From contig JAZKUF010000004.1 of the NCBI GenBank assembly GCA_036625225.1, forward strand, positions 1-64,000: a DNA stretch of 64,000 nucleotides, written 5' to 3'. The position numbers were made by a program, and so were the translations under genes. A model generated the notes under the pieces. The model was not told the origin of the DNA. It searched no databases and saw nothing but the letters and a program-made list of their open reading frames with translations. This stretch comes from Accumulibacter jenkinsii. Its GTDB lineage: Bacteria; Pseudomonadota; Gammaproteobacteria; Burkholderiales; Rhodocyclaceae. Of the stretch, positions 26,046-35,688 are shown in pieces (within the stretch, counting starts at the first letter, position 1; each line of letters begins with the position of its first letter).

Positions 26046-28399
26046 TGGCCAGCAAAGACCACTACAGCATCGGACTGGTGGGCAATCCCAACTGTGGCAA
26101 GACAACCCTGTTCAACGCCCTCACCGGCTCCCGGCAGCGTGTCGGCAACTGGCCCGGCGTCACCGTCGAGCGCAAGAGCGGCGAGTTCCGCCTCGGCGAC
26201 CGCTGTTTCGAAGTCATCGACCTGCCGGGCACCTACTCGCTCGACGTGGTGGACCGCGAGGTCTCGCTGGACGAAAAGGTGGCGCGCGACTACGTGCATG
26301 CCAACGAGGCGGATCTCGTCATCAACATCGTCGATGCTTCGAACCTCGAGCGCAACCTGTACCTGACCTGCCAGTTCGCCGAAATGCGGGTACCGCTGCT
26401 GGTCGTTCTGAACATGGTGGACGTCGCCCAGAGCAAGGGAATGGTGGTGGACGCCGAGGCCCTGTCGCGCCAGCTCGGTTGCCCGGTGATTGCCGTCGTC
26501 GCCTCGGAAGGGATCGGGATCAATACGCTGAAGGCGGCCATCGGGACCGCCGTCACCGAACAGCCCCGCGCCAGCGCCATGATCACCTACGAAGCCGCGC
26601 TCGAGCAGGCGATCACCAGCCTGGCAATCCCCCTCGAGGAACAGGCCCGGGCGCGCCGGACGCGCTTGAGTACCTCACCGCGCTGGCTGGCGGTGCGACT
26701 GCTCGAAGGCGACGATCTCGCCCGCGAGACCGCCGGTGAAAAAATGTCCGCCGACGCTGCCCGCCGCGCCGCCACCCTCGGTGAGGACATCGACATCATG
26801 GTCGCCGATGCCCGTTATGGCTTGGCCAACCGGATCGCCCGGCTGGCCGTCAGTGCCACCGGCGAAGCCAGCCGCGACCTCACCGACCGGATCGACCGGG
26901 TGGTGCTCGACCGCGCCATGGGTATTCCCATCTTTCTGCTCATGATGTATCTGATGTTCATGTTCACCATCAACATCGGCGGCGCCTTCATCGACTTCTT
27001 CGATCAGTTCGCCGGGGTCCTGCTGGTGGACGGCTTTGCCGAACTGCTGGCGACCCTCGGCACGCCGGAATGGCTCACCGTGCTGCTCGCCAAGGGCATC
27101 GGCGGCGGCCTGCAGACGGTAGCCACCTTCATCCCGGTGATCGGCTTCCTCTACCTCTTTCTGTCAGTGCTCGAAGATTCCGGCTACATGGCCCGCGCCG
27201 CTTTCGTCATGGACCGCTTCATGCGCTGGGTCGGACTGCCGGGCAAGTCCTTCGTGCCGCTGATCGTCGGCTTCGGCTGTAACGTGCCGGCGATCATGGC
27301 CACCCGCACCCTCGAGCACCGGCGCGACCGCCTGATGACCATCGCCATGGCCCCCTTCATGTCCTGCGGCGCCCGCCTGCCGGTCTATGTCCTCTTCGCC
27401 GCCGCATTCTTCCCCAGCGGTGCGCAGAACGTCGTCTTCGGCCTTTACCTGATCGGCATCGCGGTGGCCGTGCTCACCGGCCTGGTGCTGAAAAACTCGA
27501 TCCTCAAGGGCGAAGCGACGCCGTTCATCATGGAGCTGCCGCCATACCACATTCCGACGCTCAAGGGGATCCTGATCCACACCTGGGATCGCCTGCAGAG
27601 CTTCATGTTTCGCGCCGGCCGCGTCATCGTGCCGATGGTCCTGGTGCTCAACTTCCTCAATGCCGTCGGCACCGATGGCAGCTTCGGCAACGAGGACAGC
27701 GAGCAGTCAATGCTCGCCGAAGTGGGCCGCAGCATTGCCCCGGCTTTCTCGCCGCTGGGTCTGAACGAGGAAAACTGGCCGGCCGCAGTGGGCATCTTTA
27801 CCGGCGTGCTGGCCAAGGAAGCGGTGGTCGGGACGCTGAACGCGGCCTATACGGCGCTTGCCGAGAGCGATGCCGCGGCAGCCGGCGAGGAGACGGCGGC
27901 AGAAGCGCCGTTCAGCCTGCGCGATGGCCTCGCGGCAGCCTTCGCCACCATCCCCGCCAATCTGGCCGACGCCCTCGGAAAATGGACCGATCCGCTCGGA
28001 CTCGAGGTCGGAGACCTGAGCGACCAGGCCGCCGTCGCCGAAGCGCAGGAAGTCTCGACCGCCACCTTCGGCGCGATGGCGGCCCGCTTCGACGGCGCTG
28101 CCGGGGCTTTTGCCTACCTGTTGTTCATCCTTCTCTACTTCCCGTGCACCGCGGCCATCGCCGCCGTCTATCAGGAATCCGGTGCCCGCTGGACCGTCTT
28201 CGTGGCGCTGTGGACCAGCGGCCTGGCTTATGGTCTGGCGACGCTTTACTACCAGGCGGCCACCTGGGCGGCTCATCCGGAGAGTTCGCTGGCCTGGATC
28301 GCCGGCGTGCTGGCAGCCTTTGCGCTCGCCTTGCTGACCCTGCACTGGCTTGGCCGGCGCGAAGCCGAGGCCTGTCTCACCGTGCCGATGAAAGCCTGA
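26045..28399 (+). CDS. feoB: ferrous iron transporter FeoB
   Basis: A 784-aa inner-membrane Fe(II) transporter. The N-terminal G domain has G1 GNPNCGKTTLFNAL, G3 DLPGTYSL and a G4 motif as NMVD. A helical GDI-like segment follows to about residue 280. The membrane part has Gate motifs with the conserved Cys in VGFGCNVPAIMATRTLE and MAPFMSCGARLPVYVLFA, and the second gate region with GVLAKEAVVGTLNA. An extended cytoplasmic insert (DAAAAGEETAAEAPFSLRDG) lies before the last helices. Full length, in an operon with two feoA copies and feoC. Confidence 0.98.
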   Translation: MASKDHYSIGLVGNPNCGKTTLFNALTGSRQRVGNWPGVTVERKSGEFRLGDRCFEVIDLPGTYSLDVVDREVSLDEKVARDYVHANEADLVINIVDASNLERNLYLTCQFAEMRVPLLVVLNMVDVAQSKGMVVDAEALSRQLGCPVIAVVASEGIGINTLKAAIGTAVTEQPRASAMITYEAALEQAITSLAIPLEEQARARRTRLSTSPRWLAVRLLEGDDLARETAGEKMSADAARRAATLGEDIDIMVADARYGLANRIARLAVSATGEASRDLTDRIDRVVLDRAMGIPIFLLMMYLMFMFTINIGGAFIDFFDQFAGVLLVDGFAELLATLGTPEWLTVLLAKGIGGGLQTVATFIPVIGFLYLFLSVLEDSGYMARAAFVMDRFMRWVGLPGKSFVPLIVGFGCNVPAIMATRTLEHRRDRLMTIAMAPFMSCGARLPVYVLFAAAFFPSGAQNVVFGLYLIGIAVAVLTGLVLKNSILKGEATPFIMELPPYHIPTLKGILIHTWDRLQSFMFRAGRVIVPMVLVLNFLNAVGTDGSFGNEDSEQSMLAEVGRSIAPAFSPLGLNEENWPAAVGIFTGVLAKEAVVGTLNAAYTALAESDAAAAGEETAAEAPFSLRDGLAAAFATIPANLADALGKWTDPLGLEVGDLSDQAAVAEAQEVSTATFGAMAARFDGAAGAFAYLLFILLYFPCTAAIAAVYQESGARWTVFVALWTSGLAYGLATLYYQAATWAAHPESSLAWIAGVLAAFALALLTLHWLGRREAEACLTVPMKA

Positions 28400-28411
28400 G
28401 GAAAACGGATC

Positions 28412-28633
28412 ATGATCCTTTCCCGTGTCAGCGATTATCTCAAGGAACACCGGCGGGCCAGCCTGACTGACCTCGCCCTGGGCCTCGACGCCACCCCGGA
28501 CGCCCTGCAGGGCATGCTCGCGATCCTCGAACGCAAGGGTCGCGTGCGCCGCCTGCCGTCCGCCACGAAGTGCAGCGGATGCGCAAAATGCGACCCGCAG
28601 GGACTGGAAGTGTACGAGTGGACAGCCGATTGA
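28412..28633 (+). CDS. feoC: FeoC-like transcriptional regulator / FeoB partner
   Basis: A 73-aa winged-helix protein: MILSRVSDYLKEHRRASLTD, LALGLDATPDALQGMLAILERKGRVRRL. It is followed by a cysteine cluster, KCSGCAKCDP, matching the FeoC pattern that can bind an iron-sulfur cluster. It lies 12 bases after feoB as the last gene of the operon. Confidence 0.9.
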   Translation: MILSRVSDYLKEHRRASLTDLALGLDATPDALQGMLAILERKGRVRRLPSATKCSGCAKCDPQGLEVYEWTAD

Positions 28634-28663
28634 ACAGCTCCTTCGCCTGATCCGGCCGGCAAC

Positions 28664-28698
28664 GGGCAGGGCGCGGGCGAACGCCCGGAACCCTGCCC
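28664..28698 (+). terminator. strong hairpin after feoC
   Basis: Arms GGGCAGGG (28664-28671) and CCCTGCCC (28691-28698) flank an inner GGGCG-AA-CGCCC stem. It lies about 30 bases after the feoC stop. No T-run follows, so it is not a classical Rho-independent terminator; it may protect the 3' end or act with Rho. Confidence 0.4.
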
Positions 28699-29004
28699 GG
28701 AGACGGCACACGACCCTCTGCAAGCGGGGAGAGAACGCCCGCCACCGATCGGTTCCATGATTAATTCTTGCTCTCCGTCAATTAAATCACTGTATGCTTA
28801 TAGGCTTCGATCGCAGGCATGCCGGGCGCCTATCGCCGACCGGGAGGCGCGCACCCTGACCTGCGTTGACTGGGAGAGATTTCGCCAGAAACGTTCGTCC
28901 TGACATCTCTCTCCCTGTTTATGGCTGCCCGCGTCTCGTGTGAGGCAACGGCCAATCTTTCATGGCCCATGCAAACAGGGTCAGACGCAGAGCAGGAGAA
29001 GCGC
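28699..29004 (+). other. intergenic region before the chemotaxis operon
   Basis: About 300 bases without a recognisable gene. A conspicuously A+T-rich patch near 28758-28805 (around TTAATTCTTGCTC and AATTAAATCACTG) is the likely promoter zone for the operon that starts at 29005. I cannot assign sigma factor hexamers with confidence; FliA (sigma-28) control would be expected for chemotaxis genes, but no good match is visible. Confidence 0.35.
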
Positions 29005-30186
29005 ATGCAGGATCGATCAGCGACCATCCTTCCCGTAGGCCCCGGCCCACTGCTGCTGGCAATGGTCGCCGGCGGCCTGCTGATCTGGAGTCACGAAGCG
29101 TCGCTGGCCGTTGCGCTGGCAATGGCGCTCGCCCTGCTGGCGCTCGCCGCGGGCGCCTCTTACTGGGAACGTCGCGGGATCAGGGCGGTTCTCGAGCGGG
29201 TTCTTGCCGAGCGTGCCGACCCTGACGCGGCGCGGCCGGTCATCCTGCCTTATACCCGCAGCCTGCATGAGGTCGCCGACGCTTCTCTCGGACGATGGAG
29301 CAGGCATATCGGCATCGCGCGCCAACAAACCGAGAGCGCGGGCACAGAACTGACGAATGACTTTGCCGCCATCCTGAGCCAGCTGGCCGCCATGCTCGAT
29401 CACCGCGACCGCGACGCGGCGCATGGCGTGCTCGCGGTGATCGAGCAGTCGCGCCACCAGCTGGCGGCCATGCTCGACCAGCTCAGGCAGGCTTTCGACG
29501 CCCAGAAGCCGATGCTGCGCGAGTTCCAGAGCCTGGCGGAAGTCACCGCCGACCTCAATCGCATGGCCGGCGGGGTGGCCGAGATTGCCAAACAGACCAA
29601 TCTGCTGGCGCTCAATGCGGCGATCGAGGCAGCCCGGGCCGGTGAAGCCGGGCGTAGTTTTGCGGTCGTCGCCGACGAAGTGCGCAAGCTCTCCCACCAG
29701 TCGGGAGTCCTCGCCCGGCAGATCAGGGAAAAGGTCGATACGGTGGACGCGGCGACCACTTCCGCGCTGGCCAGCGCCGGCGACATGTCACGCCGCAACG
29801 AGGCCATGATGACCGCTTCGGAGGCGACGATCCGCACGGTGCTGGAACATTTCGGCAATCTCGTGCAGGGGCTCAGCGACTCGTCCGGGCACATGGCCGA
29901 AGTCAGCCAGAGTGTCCGCGAGAAGGTCGAAGCGGTTCTCGTGCAGTTGCAGTTCCAGGATCGGGTGAGCCAGATTCTGAGCGCCGTCTGCCAGGACATC
30001 GACCGTCTGCTGGCGCGTGTGCAGGCCGCCGAGAGTCGCCTCGCGAGCGGCGGAACGCCGGAATCTTTCGCGGTGCAGGAATGGATTGCCGAACTCGAAA
30101 AAACCTACACCACGCTCGAACAACTCGATTCGCAGCAGCCGGCCGTACCGGGACAGCGGGCAGCGGGCGACATCACCTTCTTTTAA
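29005..30186 (+). CDS. methyl-accepting chemotaxis-type protein without periplasmic sensor domain
   Basis: A 393-aa protein from MQDRSATILPVGPGPLLLAM. Two close hydrophobic helices (about 12-28 and 31-52) leave no room for an external ligand domain. The rest is helical, with the MCP signalling hairpin tip region AEIAKQTNLLALNAAIEAAR and AGEAGRSFAVVADEVRKLS. The C-terminal part (VLVQLQFQDRVSQILSAVCQDIDRLL) resembles proteins that couple to CheA through cytoplasmic cues. AGGAG precedes the ATG. First gene of a che operon. Confidence 0.92.
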   Translation: MQDRSATILPVGPGPLLLAMVAGGLLIWSHEASLAVALAMALALLALAAGASYWERRGIRAVLERVLAERADPDAARPVILPYTRSLHEVADASLGRWSRHIGIARQQTESAGTELTNDFAAILSQLAAMLDHRDRDAAHGVLAVIEQSRHQLAAMLDQLRQAFDAQKPMLREFQSLAEVTADLNRMAGGVAEIAKQTNLLALNAAIEAARAGEAGRSFAVVADEVRKLSHQSGVLARQIREKVDTVDAATTSALASAGDMSRRNEAMMTASEATIRTVLEHFGNLVQGLSDSSGHMAEVSQSVREKVEAVLVQLQFQDRVSQILSAVCQDIDRLLARVQAAESRLASGGTPESFAVQEWIAELEKTYTTLEQLDSQQPAVPGQRAAGDITFF

Positions 30187-30206
30187 CCTGGACCAGGGGG
30201 GTTGCC

Positions 30207-30575
30207 ATGGGCAAGACCATATTGATCGTCGACGACTCCGCTTCGATGCGGCAGGTCGTCAGGATGGCGCTCACGGGGGGTGGCTTCGACGTCATCGAGG
30301 CCTGCGACGGCCGCGACGCGCTGAGCAAGCTCGGCGGCCAGAAGATTCATCTCGTGATCAGCGACGTGAACATGCCCAACATGGACGGCATCTCCTTCGT
30401 CAGGGAGATGAAAAAGAACGCCGCTTACAAGTTCGTACCGGTGATCATGCTGACCACCGAAGGCAACGAAGAGAAGAAGAAGGCCGGTCAGGAAGCGGGC
30501 GCCAGGGCCTGGGTGGTGAAGCCCTTCCAGCCGCAGCAGATGCTGGCCGCGGTTTCCCGCCTGCTGATGATGTAG
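30207..30575 (+). CDS. cheY: CheY-like response regulator (receiver only)
   Basis: A 122-aa stand-alone receiver domain, MGKTILIVDDSASMRQVVRM. The phosphoacceptor Asp is in LVISDVNMPNMDG; acidic residues are VDDS; the switch Thr is in VIMLTTEGNEEKKKAG; and the Lys is in WVVKPFQP. Its position between an MCP and CheA makes it the likely CheA-phosphorylated output to the flagellar motor or another target. Confidence 0.95.
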   Translation: MGKTILIVDDSASMRQVVRMALTGGGFDVIEACDGRDALSKLGGQKIHLVISDVNMPNMDGISFVREMKKNAAYKFVPVIMLTTEGNEEKKKAGQEAGARAWVVKPFQPQQMLAAVSRLLMM

Positions 30576-30579
30576 GCCG

Positions 30580-30912
30580 ATGACGATGATCGAGATCGAA
30601 CGTCACGGCCAGCGCGCGCGGGTGAGCCTGACCGGCGAACTGACCATCTACAGTGCGGGCGAAATCAAGGCCGGACTGGCCGACGCCATGAGCAGCGCCG
30701 ACGACATCGAGCTCGACCTTTGCGGCATTACCGAGATCGATACCGCCGGCCTGCAGCTGATGCTGATCGCCAAACGCCATCCGGGCAAGCAGATACGCTT
30801 CGTCAATCATCCCCCGTGCGTCCTGCGCCTGATCGATCTGGCCAATCTTGGCAGCGTGTTCGGCGATCCGCTGTTCATTCCGGCGAGCGAACCGGTTACG
30901 GGAGGGTCATGA
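30580..30912 (+). CDS. STAS domain protein
   Basis: A 110-aa single STAS domain: ARVSLTGELTIYSAGEIKAG, ELDLCGITEIDTAGLQLMLI, DLANLGSVFGD. The Thr/Ser-type phosphorylation position after the Asp (IDTAGLQ) carries Thr instead of the usual Ser. It overlaps the cheA start by ATGA and follows cheY by four bases. Similar STAS proteins occur in che operons, but their role is not well defined. Confidence 0.9.
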   Translation: MTMIEIERHGQRARVSLTGELTIYSAGEIKAGLADAMSSADDIELDLCGITEIDTAGLQLMLIAKRHPGKQIRFVNHPPCVLRLIDLANLGSVFGDPLFIPASEPVTGGS

Positions 30913-33140
30913 ACGACGCCGTCGACGATCTCTCGCAGGCGCTTGGCACTTTCATGCAGGAGGCCGGCGAACTGCTCGCCGAGATGGAGGCGATCCTGCT
31001 CCGTGCAGAAGAAGGCAGCCCCGGCGAGGACGATCTCAACGCCCTTTTCCGCTGCGCGCATACCATCAAGGGATCCGGTGGCCTGTTCGGTCTGGATGAA
31101 GTGGTGCGCTTCACGCATGTCGTCGAAAATGCCCTCGATCGCCTGCGCAACGGCCGGCTGCAGTTCGACAGCGATCTGATCAGCCTGCTGTTCGACTGTC
31201 AGGATCATATCGCCCACCTGATCGCCGCCGTCGCCGAGCACTCTGACGTCCCGGTCGCCCGCAGCGACCAGTTGCTCGTGAGCCTGCAGACCGTTCTCGA
31301 CGCCGGCGGCGGCGATCTGGCGGCGAGAGCGGCAGCCGGGCCGTCGGCTGACGCTGTCGGGAGCAGCGGTGGCGATGCGCTGGGCGCTGAACACTGGCAC
31401 ATTTCCCTGCGCCTCGGCCGACAGGTCCTTCAGGAGGGCATGGACCCGCTGGCGTTCATCAATTACCTTTCCCATTACGGCAGGCTGCTGCACGTCGAAA
31501 CCATTGCCGACGGCCTGCCCGAGTTTGCCGCTGCCGATCCCGAGCTCTGCTATCTCGGTTTCGAAGTCGCTCTGGCCAGCTCGGCCAGCAAGGCAGAGAT
31601 CGAAGGCGTCTTCGATTTCATCCGCGAAGGCTCGCAGATCGTCATCCTGCCGCCGGCGAGCGAGCTTTCCGCCTACCTCGCGCTCATCGAGTCGCGCCAT
31701 GAAGGGGTCGAACGGATTGGCGAAATGCTCGTCGCCTGCGGCTCGGTGACCGCCAACGAACTCGCGGCGGCGCTCGCTTCACAGAATCAACAGGTACCGC
31801 GGACTCGCCTGGGGGAAATCCTCGTCGGGCAGGGATCGGTGCCGCCGATGGTCGTCGAGGCGGCGGCGGACAAGCAGAAGCGGGTCGAAGAAAAGCGCAG
31901 CAGCGAAGCGCGCATCGTCAAGGTCCCGGCCGACCGGCTTGACGCCCTGATCGATCGGGTCGGCGAGCTGGTCATCGCCGGTGTCGGAACACACTTGCAG
32001 ATCAGTCGTATCCAGCGTCCCGACATTCAGGAATCGGCCGAACTGCTGCTCTCGCTGGTCGAAGACATCCGCGACATGACGCTGCGCCTGCGCATGGTGG
32101 CCATCGGCGAGGTCTTCTCGCGCTTTCCGCGTGTCGTTCGCGACCTTTCGCGGGAGCTTGGCAAGGAGATCGAGCTGCGCATCCTGGGCGCCGATGCCGA
32201 ACTCGACAAGTCGATGGTCGACCGGATCGGCGACCCGCTGATGCACCTCGTGCGCAACGCGATCGATCACGGCATCGAGCCGGCCGCGACGCGCCTCGCG
32301 CACGGCAAGCCGGCGCGCGGAACGGTCGAACTGAACGCCTATCACGAATCCGGCAGCATCAACATCGAAGTCAGCGACGACGGGGGCGGCCTCGATCGCG
32401 ACGCCATCCTGAGGAAGGCGATCGAAAAGGGAATGGTGGCGGTCGACGCCAACCTTTCCGATCAGGATGTTTATCGGCTGATTCTCGCGCCGGGCTTCTC
32501 GACGGCAGAAAAGGTGACCAGCCTGTCCGGCCGCGGGGTGGGGATGGACGTCGTGCGCAGCAATATCGAAGCCTTGCGCGGAACGATCGATATCGAATCG
32601 GTTGCCGGGCAGCGCACGACCATGCGGCTGTGTCTGCCGCTGACGCTGGCGATCATCGACGGCTTTCACGTCGCGGTCGGCAGTTCGCACTTCATCATCC
32701 CGCTCGACATGGTCGTTGAATGCATCGAGCTGCCGCCTGATATTGGCGACCAGGAGTACCTCGAACTGCGGCAAGCCCCCCTGCCCTTCATCCGCCTGCG
32801 CCAGTTGTTCGACGAGCAGGGACCGGCGCACCCTCGCCCGCGCGTCATCGTCGTCCGTCATGGCAGCCGCCAGGCCGGTCTGGTGGTCGATCGCATCCAT
32901 GGCAAGTGCCAGACGGTGATCAAGCCGCTCGGCCCCCTGTTTGCCGAAGTACCGACGGTGTCGGGCTGCACGATCATCGGTAACGGCGAGGTCGGCATGA
33001 TCCTCGACGTGCCGGCACTGGTCCGTCATTGTGCGGCAGCGGGCAGACGCCAGCGCAATGTGGTGCCAGACAGGCCGCTGGCGAAGCAGAACGGGATCAA
33101 TGCTCGGGCGGAGAAGACAGACGGCTTGCGATCGAGCTGA
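30909..33140 (+). CDS. cheA: chemotaxis histidine kinase CheA with an unusual middle region
   Basis: A 743-aa protein. The HPt domain holds the phosphorylated His in FRCAHTIKGSGGLFGL near residue 50. Residues about 160-260 form a P2-like alpha/beta segment. Residues 269-292 and 300-323 are two tandem motifs (RIGEMLVACG... and RLGEILVGQG...) resembling half-motifs of MshEN domains. The kinase core has the N box HLVRNAIDHGIEP, G1 DDGGGLD and G2 GFSTAEKVTSLSGRGVGMDVV, and a CheW-like domain closes the protein. A C-terminal tail (QKQNGI-type, rich in Arg/Lys) is extra. Confidence 0.95.
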   Translation: MNDAVDDLSQALGTFMQEAGELLAEMEAILLRAEEGSPGEDDLNALFRCAHTIKGSGGLFGLDEVVRFTHVVENALDRLRNGRLQFDSDLISLLFDCQDHIAHLIAAVAEHSDVPVARSDQLLVSLQTVLDAGGGDLAARAAAGPSADAVGSSGGDALGAEHWHISLRLGRQVLQEGMDPLAFINYLSHYGRLLHVETIADGLPEFAAADPELCYLGFEVALASSASKAEIEGVFDFIREGSQIVILPPASELSAYLALIESRHEGVERIGEMLVACGSVTANELAAALASQNQQVPRTRLGEILVGQGSVPPMVVEAAADKQKRVEEKRSSEARIVKVPADRLDALIDRVGELVIAGVGTHLQISRIQRPDIQESAELLLSLVEDIRDMTLRLRMVAIGEVFSRFPRVVRDLSRELGKEIELRILGADAELDKSMVDRIGDPLMHLVRNAIDHGIEPAATRLAHGKPARGTVELNAYHESGSINIEVSDDGGGLDRDAILRKAIEKGMVAVDANLSDQDVYRLILAPGFSTAEKVTSLSGRGVGMDVVRSNIEALRGTIDIESVAGQRTTMRLCLPLTLAIIDGFHVAVGSSHFIIPLDMVVECIELPPDIGDQEYLELRQAPLPFIRLRQLFDEQGPAHPRPRVIVVRHGSRQAGLVVDRIHGKCQTVIKPLGPLFAEVPTVSGCTIIGNGEVGMILDVPALVRHCAAAGRRQRNVVPDRPLAKQNGINARAEKTDGLRSS

Positions 33141-33224
33141 GGGTCACGAAAGGTACGGGCTTCAGGCGACCACAGACCCTGGTCTGGCGTCATTTTTCAG
33201 ATGATAAGAATATCGAGGTGAAAC

Positions 33225-35105
33225 ATGAAGTGGTTACGGGGGATGAAGGTCAGTACGCGCAATCTGCTCTGGGGAGGAATGACCGCGATTGGCCTGTTGA
33301 TTTTCTGCGTCGTGGCGCTGGTCGCCATCCGCGACAGCATGATGGAAGACCGCAAACAGCGGATCAAGAGCCTGATCGAGGCGGGCAGCGGCGTCCTCGC
33401 GCACTACCAGCAACTGGCGGCCAGCGGCAAGCTCCCCGAAAAGGACGCCCGGGAGACTGCGCTCGATGCCTTGCGCCACATGCGCTACGAAGGCGAGAAC
33501 TACCTCTTCGCCTTTGATCCCGAGGGACTTTTCTACCTGATGCCGGTCAACCGCGACTTCGAGGGCGCCAACAAGATCGATCTCAAGGATGCGAACGGCA
33601 AGTACCTGATCCGCGAACTGATCGATGCCGCCAAGGCCGGCGGGGGCTATGTCGCCTACGACTTCCCCAAACCCGGCGCGCAGGTGGCTTCACCGAAGAT
33701 CGCCTATGCGGCGGCGTTCAAACCGTGGAATCTGATTCTCGGCACCGGAATCTACATCGACGACGTCGATCTCGTCTTCCGCCAGGTCCTGATCAGGCTC
33801 GGCCTGATCTCTTTTGCCCTGCTGGCACTGTTGACTGCCCTGGGCTGGGCCATCTCGCGCTCGATTTCCGTGCCACTCAATTCGGTGGTCGAGGTCTCGA
33901 ACCGCATGGCTGCCGGCGACTTCGACTTCCAACTCGACACCAGCGGGCGTGATGAAGCCGGCGCCGTTTTCCGGGCCGTGATGCTGGTCCGGGAAGCGGT
34001 GCGGGCGATGATCAATGATGCCAATTCGCTCTCGGCGGCGGCGGCGCAGGGCAATCTGGCGACGCGCGCCGAGGCTGCCCGACACCAGGGAGAATTCCGG
34101 GCCATCATCGACGGCATCAACAGCACCCTGGATGCCGTCGTCGGCCCGATCGACGAGGTCAGGCGGGTGATGGCCTCGGTCGAACAGGGCGACCTCAGCG
34201 AAAGCATCAAGGGCAACTTCCAGGGCGATTTCGGCGTCCTGCAGGCCAGCGTCAACAACACCGTTGGCAAGCTGTCGACGACGATCGCCGTGGTGAACAC
34301 TTCGGCCAGCGAACTCTCCAACGCATCGACCCAGGTCTCGGCGACCTCGCAGGTGCTCTCGCAAGCCACTTCGGAACAGGCGGCGAGTCTCGAGCAGACG
34401 ACTTCGGCGATCGAAGAGATGTCTGCCTCGATTGCCCAGAACACCGATAACGCCAAGACCACCGACAGCATCGCGCGCCAGTCGGCGGCCGACGCGCTGG
34501 CCGGCGGCGAAGCGGTACGTTCGACGGTGGCGGCGATGAAATCGATCGCCGGCAAGATCTCGATCATCGACGACATTGCCTACCGCACCGATCTCCTGGC
34601 GCTCAATGCGGCGATCGAGGCAGCCCGGGCCGGCGAGCACGGCAAGGGCTTTGCCGTCGTCGCCGCCGAAGTCAGGAAACTCGCCGAACGCAGTCAGGTT
34701 GCCGCGCAGGAGATCGGCGAACTGGCGAGCAGCAGCGTCGAGACCGCCGAACGTGCCGGCAAGCTGTTCGAGACGATGTTGCCGTCGATTCGCAAGACGG
34801 CCGATCTGGTGGGCGAGATCACCGCCGCGTCGGAAGAGCAGACGACCGGCGCCAACCAGATCAGCCAGGCCATGGCGCAGTTGAACAATGTCACGCAGCA
34901 GAATGCCGCAACGGCCGAGGAACTGTCGGCCACCGCCGAGCAGATGAACACCCAGGCCGAAAGCCTCAACGAGTTGATGACGCAGTTCACGCTTGCCGGC
35001 AACGATCTGGTCGCGCCGGCATCTGCCGCGAGGACGGTCGCAACCGGCACGCCCAGGCGCCAGCAGGCCAAAGCCCAGCCACCGAGAGATTACGAAAGAT
35101 TCTGA
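33225..35105 (+). CDS. methyl-accepting chemotaxis protein with Cache sensor
   Basis: A 626-aa transducer. A transmembrane helix at about 15-37 is followed by a periplasmic single-Cache-type domain (ALRHMRYEGENYLFAFDPEG; LMPVNRDFEGANKIDLKDANGKYLIRELI), a second helix near 188-210, and a HAMP domain. A long signalling coiled coil follows with the tip region DIAYRTDLLALNAAIEAARAGEHGKGFAVVAAEVRKLAERSQ. The sCache_2-like pattern suggests small organic acid ligands, a guess. Encoded between cheA and cheW. Confidence 0.95.
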   Translation: MKWLRGMKVSTRNLLWGGMTAIGLLIFCVVALVAIRDSMMEDRKQRIKSLIEAGSGVLAHYQQLAASGKLPEKDARETALDALRHMRYEGENYLFAFDPEGLFYLMPVNRDFEGANKIDLKDANGKYLIRELIDAAKAGGGYVAYDFPKPGAQVASPKIAYAAAFKPWNLILGTGIYIDDVDLVFRQVLIRLGLISFALLALLTALGWAISRSISVPLNSVVEVSNRMAAGDFDFQLDTSGRDEAGAVFRAVMLVREAVRAMINDANSLSAAAAQGNLATRAEAARHQGEFRAIIDGINSTLDAVVGPIDEVRRVMASVEQGDLSESIKGNFQGDFGVLQASVNNTVGKLSTTIAVVNTSASELSNASTQVSATSQVLSQATSEQAASLEQTTSAIEEMSASIAQNTDNAKTTDSIARQSAADALAGGEAVRSTVAAMKSIAGKISIIDDIAYRTDLLALNAAIEAARAGEHGKGFAVVAAEVRKLAERSQVAAQEIGELASSSVETAERAGKLFETMLPSIRKTADLVGEITAASEEQTTGANQISQAMAQLNNVTQQNAATAEELSATAEQMNTQAESLNELMTQFTLAGNDLVAPASAARTVATGTPRRQQAKAQPPRDYERF

Positions 35106-35115
35106 GGAGCGGGCC

Positions 35116-35658
35116 ATGAACACCGAACTGCTGGCGCCGGCCGCCGGCTCACCCGCAACCGGCAAGAAGACGCTGCCGGCTGGCGGCGGCGCCGCCGCGC
35201 TGTACCTCGCTTTCCGGCTGAGCGGGGAAGTCTATGCCATCGATATCCTCTGCATCCGGGAGATCCTCGAGTACAGCCTGCCGACCCGCGTGCCGATGAT
35301 GCCGCCTTCGGTGCGCGGGGTCATCAACCTGCGGGGGGCAGTGGTGCCGGTCATCGACCTCGCGATCCGCTTTGGCCAGCCGGCCACCCAGGTCGGCAAA
35401 CGGACCTGCATCGTCATCGTCGAAGCGGCGCATGCGGGCGCCATCCAGATCCTCGGTTTGATGGTCGATGGCGTCAATTCGGTGATGGAAATCGGCGCCG
35501 ATCGCATCGAACAGCCGCCGGCCTTCGGTACCCGCCTCGACACCGACTTCATCGCCGGCATGGCGCGGGTCAATGGCCGCTTCGTGATCCTTCTCGACAT
35601 CGCTCGCGTCCTGTCGATCGACGAAATGGCGATGATCCGGGCAGAGGCCGCCGCATGA
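35116..35658 (+). CDS. cheW: chemotaxis coupling protein CheW
   Basis: A 180-aa SH3-like adaptor joining receptors to CheA: YLAFRLSGEVYAIDILCIRE, ILEYSLPTRVPMMPPSVRGVINLRGAVVPVIDLAIRFG, GLMVDGVNSVMEI and FVILLDIARVLS. It has a longer Ala/Gly-rich N-terminal extension than usual (about 25 residues). It lies ten bases after the MCP gene. Confidence 0.95.
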   Translation: MNTELLAPAAGSPATGKKTLPAGGGAAALYLAFRLSGEVYAIDILCIREILEYSLPTRVPMMPPSVRGVINLRGAVVPVIDLAIRFGQPATQVGKRTCIVIVEAAHAGAIQILGLMVDGVNSVMEIGADRIEQPPAFGTRLDTDFIAGMARVNGRFVILLDIARVLSIDEMAMIRAEAAA

Positions 35659-35688
35659 ACGCTCGCCTGCCACGAGGATAGATCAGCG

